NCBI GenBank assembly: GCA_036524675.1
Contig: DATDBU010000059.1
Span: 1-63,189 of the forward strand
DNA from: DATDAW01 sp036524675
Lineage (GTDB): Bacteria; Verrucomicrobiota; Verrucomicrobiia; Chthoniobacterales; DASVRZ01
Reading direction: 5' to 3'
Length of the DNA stretch: 63,189 nucleotides
The notes under the pieces are model-generated. The model did no database searches. It worked only from the letters and a program-made list of their open reading frames with translations, and was not told the DNA's origin. Made by a program: the position numbers and the translations under genes. Every line of letters starts with the position of its first letter. Within the stretch, counting starts at the first letter, position 1. This document shows, one piece after another, positions 1 through 8,615 of this stretch.

Positions 1-1429
1 GATTCGGTCTGGTTGGGGATGCCGGATCCGCTGATTGCTTTTGCGGTGCGATTGCCAACGCTGTCGAGCGCATAGTTGAATTTTGCGAAAACGCCCGCGG
101 CCTTTCTGTGTTCCACCGATATCAGGCGATTGGCGTTGTCATACGCGTAGGCAGTTGAAGTGCCGTTTTCCAGGACTCTACCCAGGCGGATCCCGGCGGC
201 GTCATACGAATAGGTTGCCAGCGGAGGCGGTCCATCCAGCGACACTTCACGCAATTGGGCCCTGGCGTTCAAAGTATAATCGACCGTGCTGCCGTCCGGA
301 TAAGTCAGAGATGTCCGGTTGCCGTCCGCATCGTAACCGTAGCCGACCGTAAACGCTGGCAGTTGCGGATTGATGGCGGAAAGGTTCTGCATTTCTGCTG
401 TCAGCCGGTTCGCCGTGTCGTAGGCGAATGAGAGCGCGCTCTTTCCATTGTTACTGGAAGTCAGCCGGCTTGCCGCATCGTAACTTCTTGTCACCGATGG
501 GGTAATACCATCGTTCCAGGTCGACTGAACGAGGCGATCCCGATTGTCATACGCATACGTGGAGACCTTCCCCGCCCGGTTGGTGTAAGAGGTCAGCCGT
601 CCTGCATCGTCGTAATCATAGGATTCGCGAGAGCCACCCGGGTAAATCATCTCCTTAAGACGGTTCAAGGCGTCGTACGTGTAGGAGTAAGTATTGTTTT
701 TGGCGTCTGTGAGGGAGACCAGATTACCGGAAGGGTCATACGCCATCACTGTCTTGTTTCCGTCAGGATCCGTGATTTCGATCATGCGGTCCTCAGCGTC
801 ATAGGCGTACTCAGTGACTCCACCGTTGGGGCGCGTTTCCGTCAGGAGATTATCCCGTTCGTCATAGGTATATTGAGTCGTGTTTCCCAGGGAATCCGTC
901 TGGCTGGCACGACGGTTCCGCGAGTCATAGGTAAAGCTCAAGGTGACGCCATTCGCGTCGGTCATCGATGCGACGTTTCCAGCAGCGTCGAACGTGGATA
1001 CAACCGTGGACGCGTCGCCGGTTCCATGGGCTTTTGTGATGGAAACTGGCGCAGGTTGGCATCGTAAACAAACTTGGTTTTCCGGCCGCTGGGCAGCGTA
1101 ACCGTGTCGAGCACAGGTTCCCAGGGAGCCGCGTAAGTACTGGTCGTCGTATTCCCCAGCGGATCAGCTGCAAGGGTTATCCGCTTGAAGTCGTCGTATT
1201 CGTAGACCCAGCTGTTTCCCAGGGCGTCCGTAACGCTGGAAAGCCGGTCGAGCGAATCGTAATCGAAGGTTGTAATTTTCCCATTGGGGCCCTTCGTGCT
1301 CTTTTTAAGCCCGATGTTGTCGTAGGTGTTCGTGACAATGCCCCCATTGGCTTGGGTATGGGTGAGCACCTGGCCGAAGCTGTTGTAGGTAAAGGATTCC
1401 TGGCCGCCATCGGAGAGATTGATACACTT
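1..1429 (-). pseudogene. Decayed RHS/YD-repeat protein gene, continuing off the left edge
   Basis: Read on the minus strand, this stretch encodes many tandem YD repeats of the form YDxxGRLxxxTxxxG, for example YDDAGRLTSYTNRAGK and YDALNRLKEMIYPGG, the hallmark of the RHS/wall-associated repeat family of large secreted or toxin-carrier proteins. The reading frame changes by one base near 1046: the upstream part runs to KFVYDANLRQ and the repeats continue only in another frame (VSITKAHGTGD onward). At the 5' side a TAG lies in frame at 1430-1432 and no signal peptide or N-terminal domain follows, so the gene is broken at both points. The 3' part leaves the window, so any C-terminal toxin tip cannot be seen. 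Repeat identity is certain; pseudogene status is likely unless the frameshift is a sequencing error. Confidence 0.75.
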
Positions 1430-1669
1430 CTAGGAGCCCTTTTCTCGAAATAACCTGCCGAAACGGCCGAGGAAAACCCGGAGCCAGCGGAAGCGTTGCG
1501 GTCGGAGTAATGGCCCCGCGAGTTCTGGTTCCTGCCGCAGCGACGTCCCACGGCGGTTTCATCGAAACCGCCCTACCAGCTCGGCAAGATGAAACGCCCC
1601 GGCCAGCAACGGCCATTTTCGTTCGCGTGACAGCCGGTCCCGCAAAGGGTAGTGATTTTCAAAAGCCAT

Positions 1670-2488
1670 ATGAAAAATACACTCGGGTGTTTTGCCAGCG
1701 TCGTAGCTCTTACGGGGCTTATGTCTCTCCAAATCGCCAACGCTGCGATCGTTGAGAAGTCCGTCACGTACGAACATGAGGGGGTAAAACTCATCGGTTT
1801 TCTCGCTTACGACGACACAAAAACAGCCACAGGAAAACCGCCAGGCGTCCTTGTTATTCCCGAATGGTGGGGGCTCAATGACTACGTAAAGTCGCGCACG
1901 AAACAGTTGGCGGAGTTGGGTTATGTCGCATTTGCCGCCGACATGTATGGCGGAGCAGAATCAACAACCGACGCAGGACGCGCCAGTCAATTGGCGGGTC
2001 AATTTTATGGAAAAGCGCTAATGCCCGAGCGGGCGAACGCCGGGCTCGACGCGCTTGTTAAAACGGGATTGGCGGACGAATCGAAGTTGGCGGCCATCGG
2101 ATTCTGTTTCGGCGGTTCGACTGTTCAAACACTCACGTATTCCGGAGCACCGCTGCTTGGAATCGTCAGCTTTCATGGCAACCCAGTGAATGCACCTGCG
2201 GGTATCGCTGGAAAGGTAAAAACCAAATTCCTGCTCTTGAACGGAGGGGCGGATCCATTCGTAACATCCGCGGACAATGCGAGACTGGAGCGGTCGTTGG
2301 AGGCCGCAAAGATCACCTATCAGAGCATCAACTATCCCGGAGCGTTGCACGCATTCACGAATCCAGCAGCAGACGAGCTGGCGGCAAAAAATGGGCTGAC
2401 CGGAAAAATCGGTTACAACGAACCTGCGGCAATGCAGTCCTGGTCAGCCATGCAGGTGTTTTTTGGAGAGATTTTTGGGAAGGATTAA
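1670..2488 (+). CDS. Secreted dienelactone hydrolase family protein
   Basis: An alpha/beta-hydrolase of the dienelactone hydrolase family, whose members hydrolyse lactones and other esters; the substrate here is unknown. The ATG at 1670 is preferred over a GTG at 1652 because it begins directly with a signal peptide (MKNTLGCFASVVALTGLM, cleavage after ANA), implying a periplasmic enzyme. The nucleophile motif GFCFGG carries a Cys near residue 146, typical of dienelactone hydrolase rather than a Ser esterase. The acid lies in GGADPF (about residue 194) and the His in ALHAF (about 226). PEWWGLN near residue 65 matches the conserved Glu-containing oxyanion loop of the family. Length (272 aa) is normal once the signal peptide is allowed for. 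It is followed 15 nt later by a PagL-like gene on the same strand. Confidence 0.87.
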   Translation: MKNTLGCFASVVALTGLMSLQIANAAIVEKSVTYEHEGVKLIGFLAYDDTKTATGKPPGVLVIPEWWGLNDYVKSRTKQLAELGYVAFAADMYGGAESTTDAGRASQLAGQFYGKALMPERANAGLDALVKTGLADESKLAAIGFCFGGSTVQTLTYSGAPLLGIVSFHGNPVNAPAGIAGKVKTKFLLLNGGADPFVTSADNARLERSLEAAKITYQSINYPGALHAFTNPAADELAAKNGLTGKIGYNEPAAMQSWSAMQVFFGEIFGKD

Positions 2489-2503
2489 GGTCTAGTCCTG
2501 CGC

Positions 2504-3121
2504 GTGCTCCGACTCGCTCTCTCTTTCCTCATTTTCTTTTCCTGCGCTCAATGGTCGCTGGGCGGTGTTCTTGAAACTCCGAGTCGGAAAACCTCGCCTT
2601 TGGCAGTGCCCAGATTGGACCAATCCGTTGTTGAACTCAGCGCTGCGTACCAGTTCAAAATCGCGTCGCCAAATGCCGCCAACGGCTATCGCGTGTTAAA
2701 CGGAATGTTCACTTACAAATCGCGCGGCGGATTTCAGCGAAATCTTTTTGGTGGAAAATTCGGCGTTCGGAATACGGCGACCCTGCTGGCCGAACCCATA
2801 TTGAAAGGCGTCGAATCCTATTATATCGGCGTGGCTTTCCGGCCGTCGCTGGAATGGTGGCCGGAAAACGAAAGATACTACCTGTTCATTAGTCCAGGCG
2901 GCGGCTTTGGGTGGACCGATAGCCATGGCGTGGAAGGCGGTCAGGGCCAGGACTTTACACTGAATATCCTCGTGGATGCCGGAGTGGGATTTTTCCTGAA
3001 TCAAACCACTGCCGTGAAGATCGGCATCCAGTACCAGCATTTCTCAAACAGCGGAATGTCGGACCCGAATCCGGGTTTGAACACGGTTGGTCCGGAGATC
3101 GGCGTTTCCGTATTTTTCTGA
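2504..3121 (+). CDS. Acyloxyacyl hydrolase / PagL-like lipid A 3-O-deacylase
   Basis: A predicted outer-membrane beta-barrel enzyme that removes an acyl chain from lipid A. The protein begins with a signal peptide (LALSFLIFFSCAQWSLGG) after a GTG start, has alternating-residue beta strands throughout, and ends in an aromatic residue (GVSVFF), as outer-membrane barrels do. Near residue 179 it has the QYQHFSNSG motif; the His and Ser of the PagL H-x-S-N motif form the catalytic pair. A nearby Glu (GPEIG) could supply the third member. Length (205 aa) fits the family. It lies 15 nt after the dienelactone hydrolase gene, so the two may be cotranscribed. Presence of this gene implies an LPS-bearing outer membrane. 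Confidence 0.75.
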   Translation: MLRLALSFLIFFSCAQWSLGGVLETPSRKTSPLAVPRLDQSVVELSAAYQFKIASPNAANGYRVLNGMFTYKSRGGFQRNLFGGKFGVRNTATLLAEPILKGVESYYIGVAFRPSLEWWPENERYYLFISPGGGFGWTDSHGVEGGQGQDFTLNILVDAGVGFFLNQTTAVKIGIQYQHFSNSGMSDPNPGLNTVGPEIGVSVFF

Positions 3122-3133
3122 GCTCTTACTGCA

Positions 3134-3673
3134 ATGGATCGTGACATTGTTTATTTCGATTTGGAAACGCAACGCACAGCCAACGATGCAGGCGGGTGGG
3201 ATCGTAAACGCGATATGGGAATGTCCGTCGGCGTCACGTACAGCACGCGACTTGGCGAATACCGGATCTACCAAGAGAAAGATGTCGAGCACCTCATCCG
3301 GCAGCTCGTGCGCGCCGACCTCGTAGTGGGATTCAACGTTGTCAGTTTCGATTACGAGGTGCTGATGGGTTACACGATCCTGGATCTACCGGATCAATGC
3401 CGGACGCTGGATATGCTCGTCGATGTCGAAGCCAAGCTCGGGCACCGCATCAAGCTCGACTCTCTGGCACAGGCTTCACTGGGCGTCGGGAAAACCGGCG
3501 ACGGGCTTGAAGCGCTGCGTTGGTGGAAAGAGGGAAAGCTTTACGAAATCGCCGAGTATTGCTGCTTCGACGTAAAAGTGACCAAACTGGTGCACGAGTA
3601 CGGCCTAAGAAACCGGCTGGTCCATTACACCGACAAATTCAACCAGAAAAAGAGCGTCAAAGTCGACTGGTAA
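3134..3673 (+). CDS. RNase H-like 3'-5' exonuclease domain protein (DEDD type, YprB-like)
   Basis: A stand-alone exonuclease-fold domain of 179 aa. The DEDD acidic set can be placed: YFDLET near residue 8 gives the first Asp and Glu, GFNVVSFDYEVL near residue 66 gives the second Asp, and YCCFDVKVTKLVHEYG near residue 144 gives the last Asp preceded by a Tyr. This arrangement resembles the RNase_H_2/YprB predicted exonuclease family, which often occurs fused to a C-terminal domain that is absent here. The nucleic acid substrate is unknown. It starts 12 nt after the PagL-like gene, so the three genes from 1670 may be one transcript, and it ends at a hairpin shared with the convergent leuD. Confidence 0.7.
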   Translation: MDRDIVYFDLETQRTANDAGGWDRKRDMGMSVGVTYSTRLGEYRIYQEKDVEHLIRQLVRADLVVGFNVVSFDYEVLMGYTILDLPDQCRTLDMLVDVEAKLGHRIKLDSLAQASLGVGKTGDGLEALRWWKEGKLYEIAEYCCFDVKVTKLVHEYGLRNRLVHYTDKFNQKKSVKVDW

Positions 3674-3687
3674 TGGAGAGAACGCGG

Positions 3688-3740
3688 AAGTCAGAATGCG
3701 GAATGTAGAACTTTCAATTCTGCGTTCTACATTTTGACTT
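3688..3740. terminator. Hairpin between convergent exonuclease gene and leuD
   Basis: Arms AATGTAGAAC (3702-3711) and GTTCTACATT (3724-3733) pair perfectly around a 12-nt loop, and outer segments AAGTCA (3688-3693) and TGACTT (3735-3740) extend the pairing. The position between two converging stop codons suggests a bidirectional terminator. There is no strong T-run, so it may instead be a REP-like element. Confidence 0.5.
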
Positions 3741-3741
3741 C

Positions 3742-4287
3742 TTACTTTGCAGAAATCATTCCGCTTGTCCGGGCGTAGTTAAACAGGCCTCCCGCCTCGA
3801 TAACAGGACGGACTTCTCCGAGAGGCTTCAGCTGGATGACCTTGTCGCCGACCGTGAGCGTGTCCGTGTCGAAATCCAGGGTGCCAATTTCGCCCGTAGT
3901 GAGAATATCGCAGAGACGATCTGGGGAGTCGTACGGATACAGTTCGCCGGTTGCTACCGAGTTTCGAAAAAAGATGCGGGCAAAACTGCTGGCGATGACA
4001 GCTTCCACGCCCGCGGCACCGAGAGCGATGGGAGCGTGTTCGCGAGAGCTTCCGCAACCGAAATTCTTTCCCGCGACAACGATTTTGTAGTCGGTCTTTG
4101 CCTCACCGGGTTTCACGAATTTTGTCGGATACAGATCGTCGGGCAATCCGACCAGAGCGTAGGAACCAAGTTGGTCGTACTCTTCGGGAATAGTTGGCAC
4201 CAGCGTAAGATATTGCGCCGGAATGATTTGATCGGTGTCGATGTTGTCTTTGACGACGTAGATGGGGCTGGTGACCTGATGTGGCAT
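3742..4287 (-). CDS. leuD: 3-isopropylmalate dehydratase small subunit
   Basis: Small (swivel-domain) subunit of isopropylmalate isomerase, which pairs with LeuC to convert 2-isopropylmalate to 3-isopropylmalate in leucine synthesis. The family signature FGCGSSREHAPIAL is near residue 76, and NIDTDQIIPAQYL near residue 15 is the usual substrate-loop region; 181 aa is a normal length for the shorter LeuD class. In bacteria with citramalate synthase (cimA lies at 41-42 kb) the same enzyme also isomerises citramalate. It is the last gene of a minus-strand run leuC, SH3 lipoprotein, leuD and starts 4 nt after the lipoprotein stop codon, so translation is probably coupled. Confidence 0.95.
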   Translation of the reverse strand: MPHQVTSPIYVVKDNIDTDQIIPAQYLTLVPTIPEEYDQLGSYALVGLPDDLYPTKFVKPGEAKTDYKIVVAGKNFGCGSSREHAPIALGAAGVEAVIASSFARIFFRNSVATGELYPYDSPDRLCDILTTGEIGTLDFDTDTLTVGDKVIQLKPLGEVRPVIEAGGLFNYARTSGMISAK

Positions 4288-4291
4288 ATCG

Positions 4292-4972
4292 TTAAGGTGT
4301 GGTGGATGGAGAAGGCCCTGGAGCCGGCGTTTTATTGCTTTCTGGGGAAGGAGAAGGACTAGGTTTCGGCGCCGACTTTTGCTCGGGCGTTGGCGTGGGC
4401 TTGCTTTCCAGGTCCGTTAAGTTCGGCATGTCGGGCATGATAGGCAAATCCGGAAGTGCTTCAGCATTGCTTGCGCTGGTGGCAGCAGCGCGGGCCGCGT
4501 CCTCGGCAGTGTATTCTGAGACAACAGCGGGGTTGTTTTCGAGATTGTAATTGCGTCGACGCGATCTGGTGGGTGAAGCCGCAGCCACCGAAGGTTGCGC
4601 CGTGGCGATCCATTCCGGTGTGGCAGGGAAAATATCATCGGTGGCCACATACCCTTCCATGCCTGACTCGAGTTTGATCTTGCTGTAGCCAAAACTGCGT
4701 TTGATGACGCCGATCAGCGTGCCACGTCTCAGACTTTGGTCGGGACCGCCTCGCTGCTGTGGTCCCATCCGGTAAATGGGCGTGAAGTCCGCTTTGACCA
4801 CATAGTAAGGGAGCCCATTTCGATCATAGCCGGCGACTGCAACGTTGGGTCCGGACGCGGCAGCGGTCGCCGCCACATCCCTCTTCTTGTCTTTGCCAAA
4901 CCAACCGCATCCGGCGACACAGCAGGTCACGGCAATGACCGTAATGTTCCGGATTACCTTCTTGAGGTCCAT
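4292..4972 (-). CDS. SH3-domain lipoprotein between leuC and leuD
   Basis: A 226-aa predicted lipoprotein of unknown role. The N-terminus is a lipoprotein signal (KKVIRNITVIAVTCCVAGC, lipobox VAGC). The middle (about residues 45-115) resembles a bacterial SH3 fold: YRMGPQQRGG, LRRGTLIGVIKRSFGYSKIKLESGMEGYVATDDI, the common pattern of domains that bind peptidoglycan stem peptides. The last 60 residues are low-complexity Pro/Ser/Lys (for example PTPTPEQKSAPKPSPSPSP). It sits 62 nt after leuC and 4 nt before leuD, separating two subunits of one enzyme with an unrelated envelope protein. The SH3 call rests on pattern only. Confidence 0.7.
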   Translation of the reverse strand: MDLKKVIRNITVIAVTCCVAGCGWFGKDKKRDVAATAAASGPNVAVAGYDRNGLPYYVVKADFTPIYRMGPQQRGGPDQSLRRGTLIGVIKRSFGYSKIKLESGMEGYVATDDIFPATPEWIATAQPSVAAASPTRSRRRNYNLENNPAVVSEYTAEDAARAAATSASNAEALPDLPIMPDMPNLTDLESKPTPTPEQKSAPKPSPSPSPESNKTPAPGPSPSTTP

Positions 4973-5034
4973 CGATAACTCCCTCGGTTGTCAGGAAATA
5001 TGCTGAACTCTTGCGGCTGGTACCCGCATCGGAT

Positions 5035-6414
5035 TTACAGAAATTCGCGCGGGTCGGTGATACGGCCGGTGATTGCGGACGCAGCTACTGTGTAGGGGCT
5101 GGCCAGGAAGACCTTGCTTTCCTTGCTGCCCATACGGCCCGGGAAGTTCCGGTTGGTGGCGCTAATGCAATTCATCGGTTTGTTCATGCGGCCAAAGGTA
5201 TCAACAGGGCCACCGAGGCAGGCCGCGCACGATGCGTTTTCCGTCATGAGCACGCCGGCGCCGCTGAGGATATCCCAAACGGATTCGTTTTTGGAGCCGT
5301 TCTGCCAGTACGTGGTCTTGAGGTCATTCACCACATCCGGTGTTGCGGGCACGCCGAACGTGTCGATCTTGACTGATTTGCCCCGGATGACTTCGGCAAA
5401 TGCCAGGAAGTCGCTGGTCTTGCCTCCCGTGCAGGAGCCGATATAGGCGCGGTGCAATTCGATCTTTCCAAGATTTTTCGCGAGTTCGCGCTGACCCGGG
5501 TCGGGATGCATGGCGACGGTAGGCTCGAGTTTAGAGAGATCGAAAACTTTGTCGTAGACGAACGTCTGCTCGCTATCGAGTTCGACCGCCTCGTAGGTTT
5601 GCTTCGTGCCGTTGCGCTTGGTGCGTTCGTCCACATAAGCGAACGTTTTTTCGTCCGCCGGGAAAATGCCATTTTTGCCACCCGCTTCGATCGCCATATT
5701 CGCAATCGTCATGCGATCGTCCATGTTCAACGCGCTGGCGCCGGGGCCTTCCCATTGCATGGAACGATAAGTCGCCCCATCAAAACCGATGTCTCCGATA
5801 ACGTGCAAAATGACGTCCTTAGCCATGACTCCCGGGGGTAATTGGCCTTCGAGGTAAAAGCGCATGGATTCCGGCACTTTGATGAGCAATTTGCCAGTGC
5901 CGAGGATGAAACCCGCGTCGGTATTGCCGATACCCGTGGCGAACTGACCAAAAGCACCAGCCATACAGGTGTGCGAATCGGTGCCAAAAAGGATCTCACC
6001 TGGTCGGGTATGGCCCTTTGCCGGCAAGGCGGTGTGGCAAACGCCGGCAAACTGCGAGCCATATTGCCGCTTAAGTTGACCCTTCGAGGCATCAAATTTC
6101 CAATGCCCTTCCGGATCATCGATTACGTCATAAAAGTAGGGTAGACCCTGTTCGCGGACAAAATCACGGAGGATATCGACGTTACGGTTCGAGAGGCTGT
6201 CGGCCGTGAAAATGTAGTGGTCGGGAATAATGACGATCTTTTGGGGGTCCCAGACTTTGGCGTCTTTACCGAACTCGCGTTTGAAGACGCCGATAGTGCC
6301 TGGGCCGCACACATCGTGCGTGAGAAGGATATCGACATTTACCCAGACGCTGTCGCCCGGGCTGACATGCGATTTTCCACTTGCCTTGGCTAGTATTTTC
6401 TCCGTGAGGGTCAT
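5035..6414 (-). CDS. leuC: 3-isopropylmalate dehydratase large subunit
   Basis: Aconitase-family subunit that carries the 4Fe-4S cluster of isopropylmalate isomerase. The cluster ligands are visible: a Cys in IGSCTGGKTSDF (about residue 340) and the pair in SCAACLGGP (about residues 400-403). The active-site segment FGTDSHTCMAGAFGQFATGIG is near residue 140. The chosen ATG (6414) opens MTLTEKILAKASG, the usual LeuC N-terminus; an in-frame ATG at 6438 adds eight residues and cannot be excluded. At 459 aa it is somewhat longer than the archaeal-type LeuC and belongs with the LeuC/homoaconitase group. It is the first gene of the leuC-lipoprotein-leuD run and diverges from pyrH across about 190 nt. 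Confidence 0.93.
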   Translation of the reverse strand: MTLTEKILAKASGKSHVSPGDSVWVNVDILLTHDVCGPGTIGVFKREFGKDAKVWDPQKIVIIPDHYIFTADSLSNRNVDILRDFVREQGLPYFYDVIDDPEGHWKFDASKGQLKRQYGSQFAGVCHTALPAKGHTRPGEILFGTDSHTCMAGAFGQFATGIGNTDAGFILGTGKLLIKVPESMRFYLEGQLPPGVMAKDVILHVIGDIGFDGATYRSMQWEGPGASALNMDDRMTIANMAIEAGGKNGIFPADEKTFAYVDERTKRNGTKQTYEAVELDSEQTFVYDKVFDLSKLEPTVAMHPDPGQRELAKNLGKIELHRAYIGSCTGGKTSDFLAFAEVIRGKSVKIDTFGVPATPDVVNDLKTTYWQNGSKNESVWDILSGAGVLMTENASCAACLGGPVDTFGRMNKPMNCISATNRNFPGRMGSKESKVFLASPYTVAASAITGRITDPREFL

Positions 6415-6607
6415 GATCTTTGGGCTGTCACGGTGCATCCGCGAAACCGGGAAATCAACTGCTTTCGACGGGAAGGCATGTCAGCGCGCACTCATGTGCG
6501 TACGCGACCACCTCAACCGAACAGAAGTAAAACCGGTGTACGCGACCCGAGCCGACCGCTTTTCGTACTTGAGCAGCCCAAGGGCTTCGGATTGACTGCG
6601 CAATCAA

Positions 6608-7345
6608 ATGGAAAAGGAAACATCCCACTCGAAGGCGCAGTACAAGCGCATTGTTCTGAAAGTCAGCGGGGAAGCTCTCCGCGAAATCGGAAGCAAGGAC
6701 AATATTTCACCTCAGATCGTTACCGCCATCGCCACCCAGGTCAAAGCTGTTCGCGAGCTTGACGTGGAAGTCGCCATCGTCATCGGCGGCGGCAATATTT
6801 GGCGCGGACTTTCTGCGAGCCACCGTGGCATGAACCGAACGACAGCCGACTATATGGGTATGCTCGCCACCGTCATCAATGGAATGGCGCTGCAGAGCGG
6901 ACTCGAGCAACTCGGCATCGCGACACGTGTCCATACCGCCATCGACATGCAAAATGTCGCCGAACCTTTCATTTTGCGCCGGGCGGTCCGCCAGATGGAA
7001 AAAGGCAACGTAGTCATTTTCGTCGCCGGCACTGGCAACCCGTTTTTTTCCACGGACACAACGGCAGCCCTTCGCGCTAACGAAATCGGTGCCGAAGTCA
7101 TCCTCAAGGCAACCAAAGTCGATGGCATTTACGACAAGGACCCGAAAAAATATTCCGACGCGGTTAAATACGAGACCGTCACCTATTCCGAGTGTCTCGC
7201 CCAGCGATTGCAAGTGATGGATTCGACGGCCTTTAGTCTCTGTATGGACAACAAGATGCCGATTATCGTCTTCGACATGACCCATCCAGACAACATTTTG
7301 CGCGTCGTACAGGGTGAAAAAATCGGCACTTTAGTGCATGGTTGA
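6608..7345 (+). CDS. pyrH: UMP kinase
   Basis: Cytoplasmic hexameric kinase that phosphorylates UMP to UDP, the first dedicated step toward UTP and CTP. Family motifs: RIVLKVSGEAL at the N-terminus, VIGGGNIWRG near residue 60, ADYMGMLATVINGMAL near residue 80, VIFVAGTGNPFFSTDTTAALRA near residue 137, and KATKVDGIYDKDPKK near 170. Length (245 aa) is typical. It is followed closely by frr, the common bacterial pyrH-frr order. Start ATG at 6608; about ten residues precede the first conserved strand, as in many PyrH proteins. Confidence 0.97.
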   Translation: MEKETSHSKAQYKRIVLKVSGEALREIGSKDNISPQIVTAIATQVKAVRELDVEVAIVIGGGNIWRGLSASHRGMNRTTADYMGMLATVINGMALQSGLEQLGIATRVHTAIDMQNVAEPFILRRAVRQMEKGNVVIFVAGTGNPFFSTDTTAALRANEIGAEVILKATKVDGIYDKDPKKYSDAVKYETVTYSECLAQRLQVMDSTAFSLCMDNKMPIIVFDMTHPDNILRVVQGEKIGTLVHG

Positions 7346-7384
7346 TCAGCCATTCCCCGTCGTCCGGGCGTGGAGCTCACCGTT

Positions 7385-7945
7385 ATGACCTCCGAAGAAA
7401 TCCTCTTTGAGACCGAAGCGGACATGGAAAAAAACGTGGATTATATGATCCACGAGTTTTCGGCTGTCCGCACCGGGAAAGCTTCGCCCGCGCTCGTCGA
7501 AAATATCGACGTCGAAGCCTACGGAGCGAACATGAAACTCAAACAGCTCGCCCTGATCACGACGCCGGAACCCCGTCTGCTCGTTATTCAACCCTTTGAT
7601 GCCAGCACCGTGAAAGACATCGAGCGCGGCATCAAAGAATCCAAAATTGGAATCAATCCTGCCGTCGACGGAAAAATCATTCGCCTCCCTATTCCCGAAC
7701 TCTCCGAAGAACGCCGCAAGGATCTCGCCAAAAGCATCAAGCAAATGGCCGAAGAAGCCCGGGTCCGCGTGCGCGCCAACCGCCGCGCGGGCATCGACGG
7801 GCTGAAAAAGCTCAAAGCCGACGGCGAAATCACGGAAGACGAACAACGCGACCTTGAAAAAGAAATTCAGAATTTGACCGACAAATTTGTCGCTACCATC
7901 GACAAACACGTCGCCTCAAAAGAAGCAGAAATCATGAAGGTGTAA
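7385..7945 (+). CDS. frr: Ribosome recycling factor
   Basis: Works with EF-G to split post-termination ribosomes. The protein (186 aa) has the family pattern: FSAVRTGKASPALVENIDVEAYG near residue 30, TTPEPRLLVIQPFD near 60, and the long three-helix bundle with RVRVRANRRAGIDGLKKLK near 130. The ATG at 7385 is chosen over a GTG at 7370 because GGAG at 7372-7375 gives a properly spaced ribosome binding site and the resulting length matches the family. It follows pyrH by about 40 nt and overlaps the next gene by one base (TAATG). Confidence 0.96.
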   Translation: MTSEEILFETEADMEKNVDYMIHEFSAVRTGKASPALVENIDVEAYGANMKLKQLALITTPEPRLLVIQPFDASTVKDIERGIKESKIGINPAVDGKIIRLPIPELSEERRKDLAKSIKQMAEEARVRVRANRRAGIDGLKKLKADGEITEDEQRDLEKEIQNLTDKFVATIDKHVASKEAEIMKV

Positions 7946-8436
7946 TGAGACGTGCCGTTGCCATCCTGCTGATTCTGCTGACTACCTCGATCCTAAACGC
8001 CAGCGGCGAAATCGTTCGGTCAGCCCCCGAATTCTATTGGCAGGGCATTAACGGCGCCGGGCGATCGCTAAGTTCATTGGGTGAACAGCCCGTCATCCTA
8101 ATCGTCGCCCCATCTCCCCGGTCACGGGTGTTCCGCAAGCAATTGAGTGAAATCGAGCGTTTGTACCGCCAATACGCCGGCCGTGACGCAATCTTCTGCG
8201 CGGCTTTTACTGAACAGCCCGGTGAAATAGAATCCGATGTTCCCTTTCTGTACGCGCTGGATCCCCAGCAGGTCGCAGAGCATTACGGGATCGGCGACCA
8301 TCGGTTTCTCATTGCTGTCATCGGCCCGGACCGGAATCTGGATTTGTTGAGCTGGGAGCGCACCAACGGCAATCGCCTCCGCGATGTCATCGACAACGGC
8401 TATGTGGCGCAGGCCGTCCGCCGAAGCCGACAATGA
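7945..8436 (+). CDS. Secreted thioredoxin-fold protein of unknown function (DUF4174-like)
   Basis: A 163-aa protein with a signal peptide (RRAVAILLILLTTSILNASG). The remainder resembles a thioredoxin-like or peroxiredoxin-like fold: strand VILIVAPSPRSRVFRKQ, strand DAIFCAAF, and the closing FLIAVIGPDRNLDLLS strand-turn-strand. It has no CxxC, so no classical disulfide chemistry is expected. The start codon overlaps the frr stop codon (TAATG), implying translational coupling with the essential pyrH-frr pair; why a periplasmic protein is coupled to ribosome recycling is unclear. Fold assignment is moderate; function unknown. Confidence 0.6.
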   Translation: MRRAVAILLILLTTSILNASGEIVRSAPEFYWQGINGAGRSLSSLGEQPVILIVAPSPRSRVFRKQLSEIERLYRQYAGRDAIFCAAFTEQPGEIESDVPFLYALDPQQVAEHYGIGDHRFLIAVIGPDRNLDLLSWERTNGNRLRDVIDNGYVAQAVRRSRQ

Positions 8437-8615
8437 GGGCTTGAATCCAGTTTTTAAAAACCTGCAAATCTGCCAGCAAACACAATTTTGCCATATTGCG
8501 GCGCAGTTCCTGCTTTAACCACCGCGAACGTGTCTGTCATATGCGATCTGTCCCCCTCTCCCTTCACACCTCTTTTTCCTTTTCGTCGCTTCCTCTTTTT
8601 GCCTCACATCGCCGA

